Source: Aestuariibacter salexigens DSM 15300
GTDB taxonomy: Bacteria; Pseudomonadota; Gammaproteobacteria; Enterobacterales; Alteromonadaceae
Direction of reading: 5' to 3'
DNA: 64,000 nt
Assembly (NCBI RefSeq): GCF_000429145.1
Contig: NZ_AUBH01000001.1
Coordinates: 186,001 to 250,000 of the forward strand
The notes under the pieces were generated by a model. That model worked only from the letters and a program-made list of their open reading frames with translations, was not told where the DNA came from and searched no databases. The position numbers were made by a program, and so were the translations under genes. Positions 10,266 through 20,399 of the stretch are shown here, in pieces (the first letter of the stretch is position 1; the number at the start of each line of letters is the position of its first letter).

Positions 10266-11195
10266 TCAGGTTGTCTTAGAGTCCGTGAGCGATTCAGAAA
10301 AGATCTTCTCACGGGCTACCTCACAAATGGTCGCGACGGCTGGATGCTTAATTTTGCGTTCAGCCGTTATTGCATAGAAGCGTTGTTTAAGTTCACTTAT
10401 TCTTCCCACCACTTCAACATCGAACGACTGGCAGACTTCCTGTTCAATAATGCTGGGCATAAAAAACAGGCCATGACCGTGCTGCCCGAATGATTTCATC
10501 AGTGCGCTGTCATCAAACTGACCTTTAATCAACGGAAAAATATCGCGTTCCGCGGTCCAGCGATCAAATTGCTGGCGAATAGCATACTGTTTGGTGGGCA
10601 GCAGCATAGGTGCTTTGTGCAATGATAAGGGAAAGTCGGGGGCAACTGTTCGCGCCAGCGTGGGGCTGGCGAAAAATGTGAGTACTGATTCTCCCAGGAA
10701 ATGATTGTAGGCTTTGACACTGAGACCGCTGTTGAGAGGGATATCTGACAACACCATGTCGACCTCGTGTACTGCCAGGTCAGCGAGAATAGACTCGACC
10801 GGTCCTTCTTTGCAGGTCAGACAGATGTCGTGCTCCGCATGCAGTGCCGGTTCAATAATTTTATTCACAATGGTTTTAGGCAAAGCACTGGCGGCACTGA
10901 CAATAAACTCCGAAGTGCCTACCGCTGGCGCGCCACGCAGAACATCCGCTAACTCTTTCCCCAGCTCAAAGATATCATTGGCATAGCCAAGTACCAGGCG
11001 TCCGGTTTCAGTCAGTTGTAGGCTTCGTCCAATGCGGTCAAACAATGGGTGGCCAATTCGCTCTTCCAGCAAGGTCAGTTGTCCGCTAATAGTTTGCGGT
11101 GTGATGTGCAGTTTTTCACTTGCGCGGGCAATACTGCCTTCATGCGCGACCACCCAGAAATAATGAAGGTGTTTATAATTCAGAGAGTCTGCCAT
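10266..11195 (-). CDS. nhaR: LysR-family regulator, NhaR-like
   Basis: DNA-binding activator of the LysR family. The N-terminal sequence NYKHLHYFWVVAHEGSIARA, the helix-turn-helix with LTPQTISGQ-type residues (HITPQTISGQLTLLEER, about residues 31-47) and the C-terminal ITAERKIKHPAV closely resemble NhaR, which in E. coli senses Na+ and activates the nhaA antiporter. 309 aa is a normal length. No nhaA is in the window; the neighbours are ahpCF and an amidohydrolase, so the local target is unknown. The symbol is by similarity only. Two 7-7-7 inverted repeats lie in its promoter region and suggest autoregulation. Confidence 0.82.
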   Translation of the reverse strand: MADSLNYKHLHYFWVVAHEGSIARASEKLHITPQTISGQLTLLEERIGHPLFDRIGRSLQLTETGRLVLGYANDIFELGKELADVLRGAPAVGTSEFIVSAASALPKTIVNKIIEPALHAEHDICLTCKEGPVESILADLAVHEVDMVLSDIPLNSGLSVKAYNHFLGESVLTFFASPTLARTVAPDFPLSLHKAPMLLPTKQYAIRQQFDRWTAERDIFPLIKGQFDDSALMKSFGQHGHGLFFMPSIIEQEVCQSFDVEVVGRISELKQRFYAITAERKIKHPAVATICEVAREKIFSESLTDSKTT

Positions 11196-11206
11196 TAACC
11201 AACCTC

Positions 11207-11273
11207 TACTTCGGGAAAAACGAAGTAAACATCCTCAAATCAAAGGAAATAATTATCTAACCTGAATAGATAA
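11207..11273. promoter_or_regulatory. two 21-bp inverted repeats upstream of nhaR
   Basis: TACTTCG-N7-CGAAGTA (11207-11227) and TTATCTA-N7-TAGATAA (11253-11273). Both have perfect 7-bp arms around a 7-base spacer, with centres 46 bases apart. The first lies just before the nhaR start codon and the second where a promoter would be. They fit dyad operators, but the arms differ in sequence, so they may bind different proteins. Confidence 0.45.
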
Positions 11274-11310
11274 GGCGATACGGAGGAAAAGGTTCACTTA
11301 GTTGTGGGGG

Positions 11311-11421
11311 GAGGTGCCGGCACTGCGGCCGGCATGACAAAACTTCTTGCGGCCGGCATGACAAAAAAAGACATCGTTGCCTCCGCCGCTCTTTATTTGT
11401 CGCCTCCGCGCAGGCGGAGGC
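11311..11421. repeat. REP-like intergenic repeat cluster
   Basis: It contains TGCGGCCGGCATGACAAAA twice (11324-11342 and 11348-11366, 24 bases apart), a GCCGGC/GCCGGC dyad, and a GC-rich hairpin GCCTCCGC-N4-GCGGAGGC (11402-11421). This looks like an extragenic palindromic element placed between nhaR and the amidohydrolase. The last hairpin, 10 bases past the amidohydrolase stop, may also protect or end its mRNA. Confidence 0.6.
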
Positions 11422-11430
11422 CTACATCAA

Positions 11431-12714
11431 TTACTCTGCGTATTTAACCACAACACCGTCTTTGATAACGGTAGTCACTGACTCCATCAATGCCATATCT
11501 TCCAAAGGATTGCCTTTGACAGCTACGATATCAGCCAGTTTGCCCGCGCTGATACTGCCGAGCTTATCCTGTTGTTTAAGCAACGTGGCAGGGTTAATCG
11601 TCGCTGCCTGTAAAGCCTGCATTGGCGTCATGCCAAAACGCACCATGCGCGCAAATTGCTTGCCGTTATCGCCGTGTGGATACACGCCAGCATCTGAGCC
11701 AAACACCATTTTTACGCCCGCGTTCACGGCTTTTTCAAAATTAGCCCGCTGTCTTGTGCCAACGACGCGTTCTTTGTCCAAACTTTCCTGCAAGATCCCC
11801 GCTTGTTCGCCTTCACCTAAAATATATTCAGTGACATAGATGTCCATTGAAAAATAGGTACCATGTTGCAATGCCAGTTCAATGCCTTCGTCATCGAGCA
11901 GGCTGACATGTTCAACAGAATCTACGCCCGCTTTTATTGCGGCTTTGATTCCGTCAGTACCGTGTGCGTGCACCGCGACAGTGAGTCCGCGCAGGTGCGC
12001 CTCGGCGACCACGGCATCCATTTCTTCCTGACTGTATTGCTGCACACCCACTTTTGTACCTTTAGACAACACGCCGCCAGTGCCGCAGAATTTAATCACA
12101 TCCGCGCCATATTTGATGTTGCGTCTGACTTTCTCGCGCACTTCCCAAGGACCATCGGCGACACCTTCACTGTACTGGTGATAGTCATAGGGCAATAAAT
12201 TATTGTCACAGTGCCCACCGGTCACACCGATTGACGGTCCAGATACAAACATTTTTGGCCCCAACACGTCGCCATCATTGATTGCGTCTCTCAGTGCAAC
12301 ATCGGTAAAGCCCGGTGCACCGACATTGCGTACGGTGGTAAATCCTGCCATCAGGGTCTTTTCAGCGTGCTTCACGCCGGTTATCGCAGCGCGGGGTACC
12401 GATACTGCAAGACGCTTATAGCCATGTTTAGTGGCATCGCTGGTAAGGTGCACGTGCATGTCCATCAACCCAGGCAACAGTGTTTGTCCTTCCAGATTCA
12501 GCACCTGCGCGCCCTCGGGGATAGCCATTCTATTTTGCTTACCCACTGTTTTAATCACATTATTTTCAACGATTACCAGCGGCCGTTCGAGGACCTCACC
12601 TGACTCAACATCAATTAATCGATCTGCTGTGATAACGAGAAGTTTGGCATGTGCCGACGAAAATAAGCCAATACCGAGAAACAGCGTCGCTAAAAGCGCA
12701 ACACGAATTTTCAT
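11431..12714 (-). CDS. exported amidohydrolase, Xaa-Pro dipeptidase-like
   Basis: Metal-dependent hydrolase of the amidohydrolase superfamily, 427 aa. Residues 1-23 form a signal peptide ending FSSAHA, so the enzyme is periplasmic. Metal-site motifs in order: MDMHVHL (about residues 85-91), IKFCGTGGV (probable bridging Lys), VHAHG, SVEHVSL and GSDAGVYPHG. This pattern is typical of the imidazolonepropionase/prolidase-like subgroup that cleaves N-acyl or X-Pro dipeptides; the true substrate cannot be read. A second exported paralogue lies at 31027-32406. Single gene on this strand. Confidence 0.85.
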   Translation of the reverse strand: MKIRVALLATLFLGIGLFSSAHAKLLVITADRLIDVESGEVLERPLVIVENNVIKTVGKQNRMAIPEGAQVLNLEGQTLLPGLMDMHVHLTSDATKHGYKRLAVSVPRAAITGVKHAEKTLMAGFTTVRNVGAPGFTDVALRDAINDGDVLGPKMFVSGPSIGVTGGHCDNNLLPYDYHQYSEGVADGPWEVREKVRRNIKYGADVIKFCGTGGVLSKGTKVGVQQYSQEEMDAVVAEAHLRGLTVAVHAHGTDGIKAAIKAGVDSVEHVSLLDDEGIELALQHGTYFSMDIYVTEYILGEGEQAGILQESLDKERVVGTRQRANFEKAVNAGVKMVFGSDAGVYPHGDNGKQFARMVRFGMTPMQALQAATINPATLLKQQDKLGSISAGKLADIVAVKGNPLEDMALMESVTTVIKDGVVVKYAE

Positions 12715-12792
12715 AAACTACCTGTGAGATTGGAATTGAAGTGTGGAGCTATAATAACGTCACCGAAAAATTAGTGAAGTTAAAAACGCAAG

Positions 12793-14286
12793 CTATCTGC
12801 GTGATGCACGCCAGCATTCTATGGTCAGACAAAGCATCACAAGCCAAATAATCGTGTCCCCAAAGCGTCGGTAAGGTGTCGAGCCTGTCACCTTTTCCAC
12901 CGTATGTTCGATGCTGCCCGCCTGAAACTGAGGTAAACGAGCGACGACGTCGCCTTTTTCATTAATAAACGCGGTGATGCCATTGTTGGTTGCCCTGAGT
13001 ACAGGTAACCCAAACTCCTTCGCTCTAACCCGGGCGATTTCAAGATGCTGAGCCGGTCCATGTGAACGGCCAAACCAGGCGTCGTTACTTACGGTGATAA
13101 TCGCATCGGTATGCTGGTCAATATTTGCACCTACCTGACGGGGAAAGGCAATTTCAAAGCAAATTGCAGGTGTCAGATGTACTGAATTTGCTACCAGATT
13201 GGGCTGTCTGAATGCGCCACGAGTAAAGGAGGACATGGGTAAATCAAACAGGGGCGCAATGCCTCTCAGCCAGTCCTCCAACGGAATAAACTCTCCGATC
13301 GGCAACAGGTGATGCTTGGCAAAGCGGTTGTCATGTAGATATTGATAATGGCCGGCGTCATCATCGGCATGCCGTTTGCCAAGTGTGATCAGGTTATTAA
13401 ATACCTGCCGGGTTTCAAAATTGTAATTAACGATGCCGGTGATTAACCCGGTGTCTTTCTTGGCCGCTAAATCATCAAGCTCTTGCAAATAGTCCTGAGA
13501 CAGGCTCTCTAACCTGGGTATCGCGGCTTCTGGCCAAATGATCAGATCGTTGTCCCAAAGTGACTGTGTGAGGTCCAGATACTTTTGCATAGTGGGCATG
13601 TCCTGCTCTGGTGCCCATCGTAACTCCTGACGAATATTGCCCTGGACCATCGCCACGTTAACCTGTTCACCGCCAGGCTCTGTCCAACTCACAGTGTTCA
13701 GTACGAAACCACTGAAAAATGCCGTGAAGCTTACAGTAAGTACTGCTAGCCATTTACGCTGAGGTAACCATACAGCAATTCCAGCGCACAGCATCATGAC
13801 TAATGCACTGACGCCAGTTTCGCCAATCACCGGCATCCATCCTGATAACGGGCTATCTATCTGGCTGTAACCAATACTTAACCAGGGAAAACCGGTCAGA
13901 AGCCAGCTGCGTAGCCATTCGAACAAGGTCCATGCAACAGGCAATGCCAACGGCCACATCGAAGTGGGAAAACGATTTGCAATGAGGTTTAACGCCGCAG
14001 CAGGGAAGAGCGCCAGATAGCCGCACAGTAAAAACATCAGCGCCATGGAGGCAATCAACGGCAAGCCGCCGAAATCGGCGATGCTAACGTGCACCCAGCT
14101 GATGCCTGCCCCAAACCAGCCCAGGCCGAACAGCCAGCTAAACAGAAACTGTCGCCGTGGCTCAATGCGCTGGAGTAATATAATCACCAGCGGTACAGCA
14201 ATAAAAACGATTGGCCATAACCCAAAGGGCGCGTAGGCCAGCGTCAGAGACGCGCCTGCCAGCAGGGCGACGATATAACGCAACAT
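12793..14286 (-). CDS. lnt: apolipoprotein N-acyltransferase
   Basis: Inner-membrane enzyme that adds the third acyl chain to the N-terminal Cys of lipoproteins. The first 200 residues hold about six membrane segments; residues 205-460 form the periplasmic nitrilase-like domain. The catalytic Glu253 (WPEAAIP), Lys324 (FAKHHLLPIGEF) and Cys376 (PAICFEIAFP) are all present. 497 aa is close to the usual 500-512. It is the last gene of the miaB-ybeZ-ybeY-corC-lnt operon, starting 11 bases after the corC stop. Confidence 0.97.
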   Translation of the reverse strand: MLRYIVALLAGASLTLAYAPFGLWPIVFIAVPLVIILLQRIEPRRQFLFSWLFGLGWFGAGISWVHVSIADFGGLPLIASMALMFLLCGYLALFPAAALNLIANRFPTSMWPLALPVAWTLFEWLRSWLLTGFPWLSIGYSQIDSPLSGWMPVIGETGVSALVMMLCAGIAVWLPQRKWLAVLTVSFTAFFSGFVLNTVSWTEPGGEQVNVAMVQGNIRQELRWAPEQDMPTMQKYLDLTQSLWDNDLIIWPEAAIPRLESLSQDYLQELDDLAAKKDTGLITGIVNYNFETRQVFNNLITLGKRHADDDAGHYQYLHDNRFAKHHLLPIGEFIPLEDWLRGIAPLFDLPMSSFTRGAFRQPNLVANSVHLTPAICFEIAFPRQVGANIDQHTDAIITVSNDAWFGRSHGPAQHLEIARVRAKEFGLPVLRATNNGITAFINEKGDVVARLPQFQAGSIEHTVEKVTGSTPYRRFGDTIIWLVMLCLTIECWRASRR

Positions 14287-14297
14287 CGACGTCGCGC

Positions 14298-15158
14298 TTA
14301 TTCGTCCTGGGACGGCAGGGTGATCTTTAACTGCACCAGGCGTCGTTTGTCGGAGTTGGTGACTTTGAACTGAATGTCATCAATACTGATTTCATCGTCG
14401 GTTTCCGGCATATGACCAAAGGCTTTGAGCACGATGCCACCAATGGTGTCAGCTTCTTCTTCGTCAAAGTTCGTTTTAAAGTAATTATTGAAATCTTCAA
14501 CCGGCGTCAGTGCTTTAACAGAGTAGGTCTGCTTATTAAGCGAACGGATATTGTCACCACCGTCCTCATCAACATCGTACTCGTCTTCAATTTCACCAAC
14601 GATTAATTCAAGAATATCTTCGATGGTGACTAGTCCTGATACACCGCCATACTCGTCGACCACGATGGCCATGTGATAGCGCTGCTGACGGAATTCTTTG
14701 AGCAGCACATCGACACGTTTGCTCTCCGGTACGATAACCGCAGGACGCAGGACATCCTGTAACTTAAATTCTTTGCCGGGGATGAATGCGTAAGCAAGTA
14801 AATCTTTTGCTAACAACAGACCTTCGATATGATCTTTGTCTTCGCTGATAACAGGGAAGCGTGAGTGCGCAGAGTCCAGCATCAAGGGCAGAAACTCTTC
14901 GACACTTTGGCCGATATCGATGGTGACCATCTGGGCGCGGGGTATCATGATATCCCTGACCCGCATTTCGTTGACTTCCATCACGCCTTCGATCATTTCA
15001 CGGGTCGCGGGATCAATAAGCTCACGCTGTTCCGCATCGCAGATCATCTCGGCGAGTTCTTCTTTACTTTTCGGCTCTCCGGTAAAGGTATTGACGATTT
15101 TTTCTAGCCAGCCTTTGTTAGAAGAGCCGCTCGTAGAGTGGGGATTGTCTTCGCTCAT
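14298..15158 (-). CDS. corC: CorC/YbeX CBS-domain protein
   Basis: Cytosolic protein of the CorC/HlyC family, linked in enterics to Mg2+/Co2+ efflux and ribosome maturation. Two CBS domains span about residues 65-190 (MIPRAQMVTID and TIEDILELIVGEIEDE motifs) and a CorC_HlyC domain lies at about 205-283. 286 aa matches YbeX. It sits between ybeY (33-base gap) and lnt in the conserved operon. Confidence 0.94.
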   Translation of the reverse strand: MSEDNPHSTSGSSNKGWLEKIVNTFTGEPKSKEELAEMICDAEQRELIDPATREMIEGVMEVNEMRVRDIMIPRAQMVTIDIGQSVEEFLPLMLDSAHSRFPVISEDKDHIEGLLLAKDLLAYAFIPGKEFKLQDVLRPAVIVPESKRVDVLLKEFRQQRYHMAIVVDEYGGVSGLVTIEDILELIVGEIEDEYDVDEDGGDNIRSLNKQTYSVKALTPVEDFNNYFKTNFDEEEADTIGGIVLKAFGHMPETDDEISIDDIQFKVTNSDKRRLVQLKITLPSQDE

Positions 15159-15191
15159 TCGTTCTTTGGTCTGTTTATTGGAGTGTTATAG

Positions 15192-15656
15192 TTAATGATC
15201 TTGGTAGGGATCGTCAATTCCTAATTGCGATAAAATTGCGATCTCACGCGATTCCATCACTTCGGCATCGTCATCCTGTATGTGGTCGTAGCCCAATAAA
15301 TGCAAGACGCCATGCACAATCATATGGGCCCAATGGTGCATTTCAGGCTTGTGTTGTTCATCTGCTTCGCGTTTCACCACGTCAGCGCAGATCACCAGAT
15401 CGCCGAGTAAATTTAATTCAATGCCCGGTGGTGCCTCGAATGGAAATGACAGCACATTGGTGGGTTTGTCTTTACCACGATACTGCTGATTCAACTGCTG
15501 CGACTCGTCACTGTCAACGACGCGCACTGTCAGCTCTTGAGGTTCAGTGATGTCACCGCTCTCATTTAGCGCAGCATTAACCCAGCGCTGAATATCTTCA
15601 CTGCTGGGAAGTTCGGGAGCGTCACTTGCGAATTGAATATCAACGACGTGATGCAT
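15192..15656 (-). CDS. ybeY: endoribonuclease YbeY (16S rRNA maturation)
   Basis: Single-strand-specific metallo-endoribonuclease involved in 16S 3'-end processing and ribosome quality control. The zinc signature [11 protein letters not shown] gives His115, His119 and His125. 154 aa is typical. ATG 15656 overlaps the ybeZ stop in TAATG, so translation is coupled to ybeZ. Confidence 0.97.
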   Translation of the reverse strand: MHHVVDIQFASDAPELPSSEDIQRWVNAALNESGDITEPQELTVRVVDSDESQQLNQQYRGKDKPTNVLSFPFEAPPGIELNLLGDLVICADVVKREADEQHKPEMHHWAHMIVHGVLHLLGYDHIQDDDAEVMESREIAILSQLGIDDPYQDH

Positions 15657-16693
15657 TATTGGTCAGCTGATTTGTTGGCTTTGTCAGCTGCTTTTTTTTG
15701 GGCACTCAGACGTTGCTGCTCAGCATCATATTCTTCGTATGCTCTGACGATGCGTGCCACAACCGGGTGACGTACGACATCGTTAGCATTAAAGAAGTTA
15801 AATGAGATGTCCTGCACGTCCTGCAATACCTCAATACTGTGACGCAAACCTGAACGCACGCCGCGGGGCAAATCCACCTGGGTGATATCGCCGGTGATAA
15901 CGGCCTTAGAGTTAAAGCCAATGCGGGTCAGGAACATTTTCATTTGCTCCACCGTGGTATTCTGGCTTTCATCAAGAATGATAAACGCGTCATTCAGGGT
16001 GCGACCGCGCATATAGGCCAGAGGTGCAACTTCGATGACGTTACGCTCGATCAGTTTTTCGACTTTTTCAAAGCCAAGCATTTCAAACAGTGCATCATAT
16101 AAAGGACGCAGATAAGGGTCGACCTTTTGTGATAAATCGCCAGGTAGGAATCCCAACTTCTCACCCGCTTCAACGGCGGGGCGAGTCAGCAGGATACGTC
16201 TGATTTCCTGACGCTCTAACGCGTCCACAGCGCAGGCTACGGCTAGATACGTTTTGCCTGTTCCAGCTGGGCCTATACCAAAACTGATATCATGGTTGAC
16301 GATATTGGCCACGTACTGACTTTGGTGCGGATTGCGCGGCTTAATCACGCCACGTTTAGTCTTAATGTGCACTTCTTTGCCGTACGCACCAGACTCAGCT
16401 CGCTCCAGGCATTTGGCTTCCTGAATGGCCAGGTGAACCTGGTCGGGCTCTAATTCCGGAATGTTGCCGCGTACCGGTTGGGTTTCGATGTAAAGAAGTT
16501 TAAGTAACTCAACCGCGCCATTCGCCTGTAAGGCTTCTCCGGTCACCTTAAACGCATTGTTACGATAAGTGATTTCTACGCCAAGGCGTCGTTCAATCTG
16601 TTTGATATTTTCATCAAACGGGCCGCACAGGCTTGACAGGCGACGGTTGTCTTCAGGCTCTAGTACAATTTCACTGGCAACAAGGTTACTCAA
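15656..16693 (-). CDS. ybeZ: PhoH-like ATPase YbeZ
   Basis: Cytosolic NTPase/helicase-like protein that works with YbeY. Walker A GPAGTGKT is at residues 141-148, the Walker B region is AFIILDES, and the family motif [16 protein letters not shown] follows the nucleotide site. 345 aa. It appears to start at TTG 16693, 17 bases after the miaB stop, with a purine-rich GAAAGAG just upstream. The C terminus is lysine-rich (about residues 330-345). Confidence 0.95.
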   Translation of the reverse strand: MSNLVASEIVLEPEDNRRLSSLCGPFDENIKQIERRLGVEITYRNNAFKVTGEALQANGAVELLKLLYIETQPVRGNIPELEPDQVHLAIQEAKCLERAESGAYGKEVHIKTKRGVIKPRNPHQSQYVANIVNHDISFGIGPAGTGKTYLAVACAVDALERQEIRRILLTRPAVEAGEKLGFLPGDLSQKVDPYLRPLYDALFEMLGFEKVEKLIERNVIEVAPLAYMRGRTLNDAFIILDESQNTTVEQMKMFLTRIGFNSKAVITGDITQVDLPRGVRSGLRHSIEVLQDVQDISFNFFNANDVVRHPVVARIVRAYEEYDAEQQRLSAQKKAADKANKSADQ

Positions 16694-16710
16694 ACTCTTT
16701 CTACTCTCTC

Positions 16711-18147
16711 TTATTTTGCAGGTACGAATTGCGCCACACCGTTTGCATCAGGCTGCATGGACGCTTGCTGGTTCAATATAGATTGGGGCGAACGGCTGAT
16801 ACGCAAGCCCATGTCGGCTTCGCGACGCACCACGTTGCCGCGCAGACTGTTGGTGAACACGTCAGTGATCAGCACATCGACGAATTCGCCTATCATATCT
16901 GGTGACCCTTCAAAGTTCACCACACGGTTGTTTTCGGTACGTCCTGACAGTTCCATCACGTTTTTCTTGGACGGCCCTTCTACCAGTATACGCTGCTCGG
17001 TATTCAGCATGTTGCGAGCAATCTGTTGCGCCTGTTGGTTGATGCGCTGTTGTAACAGGTATAGACGCTGTTTTTTGGTCTCTTCACTGACATCGTCAGG
17101 CAGATCTGCCGCAGGTGTGCCGGGACGGGCGCTGTAAATGAAGCTGAAGCTCAGGTCGTAGCCTACTGCCTGAATCAGATCCATGGTTGCTTCGAAGTCC
17201 TCATCGGTCTCGCCGGGAAAACCGATAATAAAGTCTGAAGACATGCTCAGGTTAGGTCGTACTTTCTTCAGACGACGAATTTTAGACTTATACTCAATCG
17301 CCGTATGGCCGCGTTTCATCAGGTTGAGTATACGGTCTGAGCCACTTTGCACCGGTAAATGAAGATGATCGACCAGCTCTGGAATGGTTTCGTAAGCAGC
17401 AATGATGTCATCGGTGAACTCAACCGGATGAGATGTGGTGTAGCGGATGCGATCGATGCCATCGATTGAGGCAACGAGTTCGAGCAGCTCGGCAAACGTA
17501 CAGATACTACCGTCGTGATGAGGACCTCGAAACGCATTCACGTTCTGACCCAACAGGTTCACTTCACGGACACCCTGCTCAGCAAGCTGCGCGATTTCGT
17601 AGATCACATCGTCCACCGGGCGGCTGACTTCTTCCCCACGGGTGTAGGGAACGACACAGAAACTGCAATATTTTGAGCAGCCTTCCATGATGGATACAAA
17701 CGCTGATGGGCCTTCCGCACGGGGCTCTGGCAGACGGTCAAACTTTTCAATTTCAGGGAAACTGATATCGACAACGGACGATTTACCGCCCTGGATCTGA
17801 CTGATCATTTCAGGCAGGCGATGCAGGGTTTGCGGACCAAATACAATATCCACGAAAGGCGCACGCTGGCGAATATGATCACCTTCCTGAGAGGCCACAC
17901 ACCCCCCTACACCGATAATCAGTTGTGGATTGGTCTTCTTCAGGTTTTTCCAGCGACCTAGCTGGTGAAATACTTTTTCCTGCGCCTTTTCACGAATAGA
18001 ACAGGTATTGAGCAGCAGAACATCTGCCTCTTCGGGCTCTTGAGCCAGCGTGTAGCCATGGGTTGAATCAAGCAGATCGGCCATTTTTTCCGAATCATAC
18101 TCGTTCATCTGACAACCCCAGGTTTTGATGTACAGCTTTTTGCTCAT
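16711..18147 (-). CDS. miaB: tRNA-2-methylthio-N6-dimethylallyladenosine synthase
   Basis: Radical-SAM methylthiotransferase that completes the ms2i6A modification at A37 of tRNAs reading UNN codons. Cys12, Cys49 and Cys83 bind the auxiliary cluster; Cys157-x3-Cys161-x2-Cys164 (CSKYCSFC) binds the radical-SAM cluster; a TRAM domain lies at about residues 378-440. 478 aa. It is first in the operon with ybeZ-ybeY-corC-lnt. Confidence 0.98.
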   Translation of the reverse strand: MSKKLYIKTWGCQMNEYDSEKMADLLDSTHGYTLAQEPEEADVLLLNTCSIREKAQEKVFHQLGRWKNLKKTNPQLIIGVGGCVASQEGDHIRQRAPFVDIVFGPQTLHRLPEMISQIQGGKSSVVDISFPEIEKFDRLPEPRAEGPSAFVSIMEGCSKYCSFCVVPYTRGEEVSRPVDDVIYEIAQLAEQGVREVNLLGQNVNAFRGPHHDGSICTFAELLELVASIDGIDRIRYTTSHPVEFTDDIIAAYETIPELVDHLHLPVQSGSDRILNLMKRGHTAIEYKSKIRRLKKVRPNLSMSSDFIIGFPGETDEDFEATMDLIQAVGYDLSFSFIYSARPGTPAADLPDDVSEETKKQRLYLLQQRINQQAQQIARNMLNTEQRILVEGPSKKNVMELSGRTENNRVVNFEGSPDMIGEFVDVLITDVFTNSLRGNVVRREADMGLRISRSPQSILNQQASMQPDANGVAQFVPAK

Positions 18148-18260
18148 AACCGAATACTCGTGAACTCTTTAATGTGTTAACAACACACCGGCTACATTAT
18201 CAGTCGGTGCCAAAAAAGGGCGCGTATTTTACCGCCAATTACCTGTGAGTACCAGTCATT

Positions 18261-19112
18261 CTATAGTAGCCAGCGCTGGCGCAGGGTGATATTCGCTGCC
18301 CACACAATCAGCACACTGCCTGCCAGCAGACCAGTAGAAATGGGCTCTTGCCAGAGCAGGTAACCGAGCATCGCTGCAAATATCACGCTGGTATAGGTTA
18401 ACAGACCAATTTTAACCGGTGACGCAAGCCTGAATGCTCGTGTCATCAGTACCTGTCCGACCGCGGCAAACACGCCCATAATGGCTAGTAGGCCAGTATT
18501 GTGGAGAGAGATGGGCTGCCAATCCCACAGCATGGGGAAAAACGAAATGATCGTAGAAATGCCGGTAAAATAGCCGACGATACGCAGCGAAGGCTCGCTG
18601 TCTGTCAACTTTCTGATGGTGCACTTTGTGGTGGCCACTAAACAAGCGCAAAGCACAGCGAGTACAATAAATATGTTAATGCCCTCAGAACCCGGGTTTA
18701 ATACCAGAGCCGCACCAACAAAACCAATCATCATGGCTACCAGCGTTTTTATGCTAATGGTTTCTTTAAGCCATACACGAGCGATCAGCGGTACAATAAA
18801 AGGGGCGATGAGAAGCGCCATCATCGCCGGCGCCAGTGGCATGTTTGCTAACACATAGAAAAAACAGTACATGGCAATGAGGCCCGTGCTGGCTCGGAAC
18901 AAATGCAGAGGAAATTTATCGGTGTGGATAAGTGTGCGTCCGCCGCGCAGGATCCAGGGTAACATCACTAGCATGGCGGCAAGATTTCGAAAAAACACCA
19001 GTTGCGTCTGCGTCAGGCTCTCGCTCAGATGTTTGACCATAGCGCCGACCCCGGCAAAAAGCGCCTCAGCAACAATCAGACACAGTGCACCTAATACGAC
19101 GGGCGACGGCAT
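18261..19112 (-). CDS. DMT/EamA-family membrane transporter
   Basis: Inner-membrane permease of the drug/metabolite transporter superfamily, 283 aa with about ten hydrophobic segments arranged as two EamA repeats (residues about 5-137 and 148-280). GGAGGAAATC before ATG 19112 is a strong ribosome binding site. The substrate is not predictable. It lies between miaB (same strand) and ubiF (divergent), where enteric relatives have no gene. Confidence 0.88.
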   Translation of the reverse strand: MPSPVVLGALCLIVAEALFAGVGAMVKHLSESLTQTQLVFFRNLAAMLVMLPWILRGGRTLIHTDKFPLHLFRASTGLIAMYCFFYVLANMPLAPAMMALLIAPFIVPLIARVWLKETISIKTLVAMMIGFVGAALVLNPGSEGINIFIVLAVLCACLVATTKCTIRKLTDSEPSLRIVGYFTGISTIISFFPMLWDWQPISLHNTGLLAIMGVFAAVGQVLMTRAFRLASPVKIGLLTYTSVIFAAMLGYLLWQEPISTGLLAGSVLIVWAANITLRQRWLL

Positions 19113-19241
19113 GATTTCCTCCTTACTACGAAAGTTGCGTAGTGTAGGGAATCCATAGACGACTTACCACGTTGTTTTCTTAACCTGTCAGATAAGGAAT
19201 AATGTCAGGCATAACGCTTTTTCAAATGTCAGAGAACAACT

Positions 19242-20399
19242 ATGTATGACGTGTGTGTCGTCGGTGGCGGCATGGTCGGTGGGGCGGTAGCATTGGGTCT
19301 GGCACGGTCTGGTCTAACGGTCGCTGTGTTGGAAGCTCACATGCCTTCGGCGTATAACAGCGCTCAGCCTCCTGATATTCGCGTATCAGCAATTGGTCTT
19401 GCTTCTGTGAAGTTACTTGAGTCTCTGGGAGCATGGCAACATATTGCTACTAAACGGCTTTGCCCACTGCGTCATCTTGCGGTGTGGGAAAATAGTGACG
19501 CCAGAACCCAATTTAACGCCGCAGATGCAGATGAGTCAGTACTTGGCTATATCGTAGAGAATCGCATTATTCAACTGGGCTTACTGGACGCGGTCGCACA
19601 GCACAGTAATATCACACTGTATCAGGACGCTACCCCGGCGGATATAAGACTTGGGCAACCAAACCGAGTTACCTTAAGCAGTGGTGAAGAAATCTGCGCA
19701 CGACTTTTGGTTGGTGCCGATGGTGCCAGATCAAGAGTGCGGCAGGCTGCTGGCATCGGCACACATGGCTGGCAATATTCACAGCATGCGATGGGTATAC
19801 TGGTTAAAACAGACGGTCAGCAGGATATCACCTGGCAACAGTTTCACCCTTGTGGTCCCAGAGCATTTTTGCCCATGTACGATGGCTATGCGTCGTTGGT
19901 GTGGTATGACGAACCAACTACCCTAAAAGCACTTGGCAGCTTGTCTAAAGGGCGTTTAAAAGAGCAGATCGTGCAGCAATTTCCCGCGTTTGCTGATGAT
20001 TTTGACGTGCTGCAGCATGCCGCATTTCCTTTGACCAGAATGCATGCCAATGATTATGTCAAAGCGGGTGTGGTACTGGTCGGTGACGCAGCACATACTA
20101 TTAATCCACTGGCGGGTCAGGGCGTTAACCTCGGTTACCGGGATGTGGCTGCACTACTTGACGTCGTGAACGGCGCAATAGAAAAAAATGACGATATAGG
20201 TTCACCTGATGTACTGAAGGCTTATCAGGCCAAACGACGAAAGGATAATTTGTTAATGATGTCTGTCATGGACGCCATTTATATGACCTTTAGCAATGAC
20301 ATTACGCCATTGAAACATCTGCGTAACCTGGGACTGAAATTAGCGGATGCTGCTGGCCCGGTTAAAACTCAGGTGATGAAATACGCGATGGGGATTTGA
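19242..20399 (+). CDS. ubiF: 2-octaprenyl-3-methyl-6-methoxy-1,4-benzoquinol hydroxylase
   Basis: FAD-dependent aromatic hydroxylase of ubiquinone synthesis. 385 aa. The FAD dinucleotide motif VVGGGMVGG is at residues 6-14, the LLVGADGARSRVR motif near 155, and the second FAD motif GDAAHTINPLAGQGVNLGYRD near 285. Among the UbiF/UbiH/UbiI paralogues it best matches UbiF (for example VENRIIQ, WQQFHPCGPRAFLP and SLVWYD stretches). Its place opposite miaB and near the Met-Leu-Gln tRNAs is the enteric ubiF locus. A 57-codon ORF overlaps its stop. Confidence 0.94.
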   Translation: MYDVCVVGGGMVGGAVALGLARSGLTVAVLEAHMPSAYNSAQPPDIRVSAIGLASVKLLESLGAWQHIATKRLCPLRHLAVWENSDARTQFNAADADESVLGYIVENRIIQLGLLDAVAQHSNITLYQDATPADIRLGQPNRVTLSSGEEICARLLVGADGARSRVRQAAGIGTHGWQYSQHAMGILVKTDGQQDITWQQFHPCGPRAFLPMYDGYASLVWYDEPTTLKALGSLSKGRLKEQIVQQFPAFADDFDVLQHAAFPLTRMHANDYVKAGVVLVGDAAHTINPLAGQGVNLGYRDVAALLDVVNGAIEKNDDIGSPDVLKAYQAKRRKDNLLMMSVMDAIYMTFSNDITPLKHLRNLGLKLADAAGPVKTQVMKYAMGI

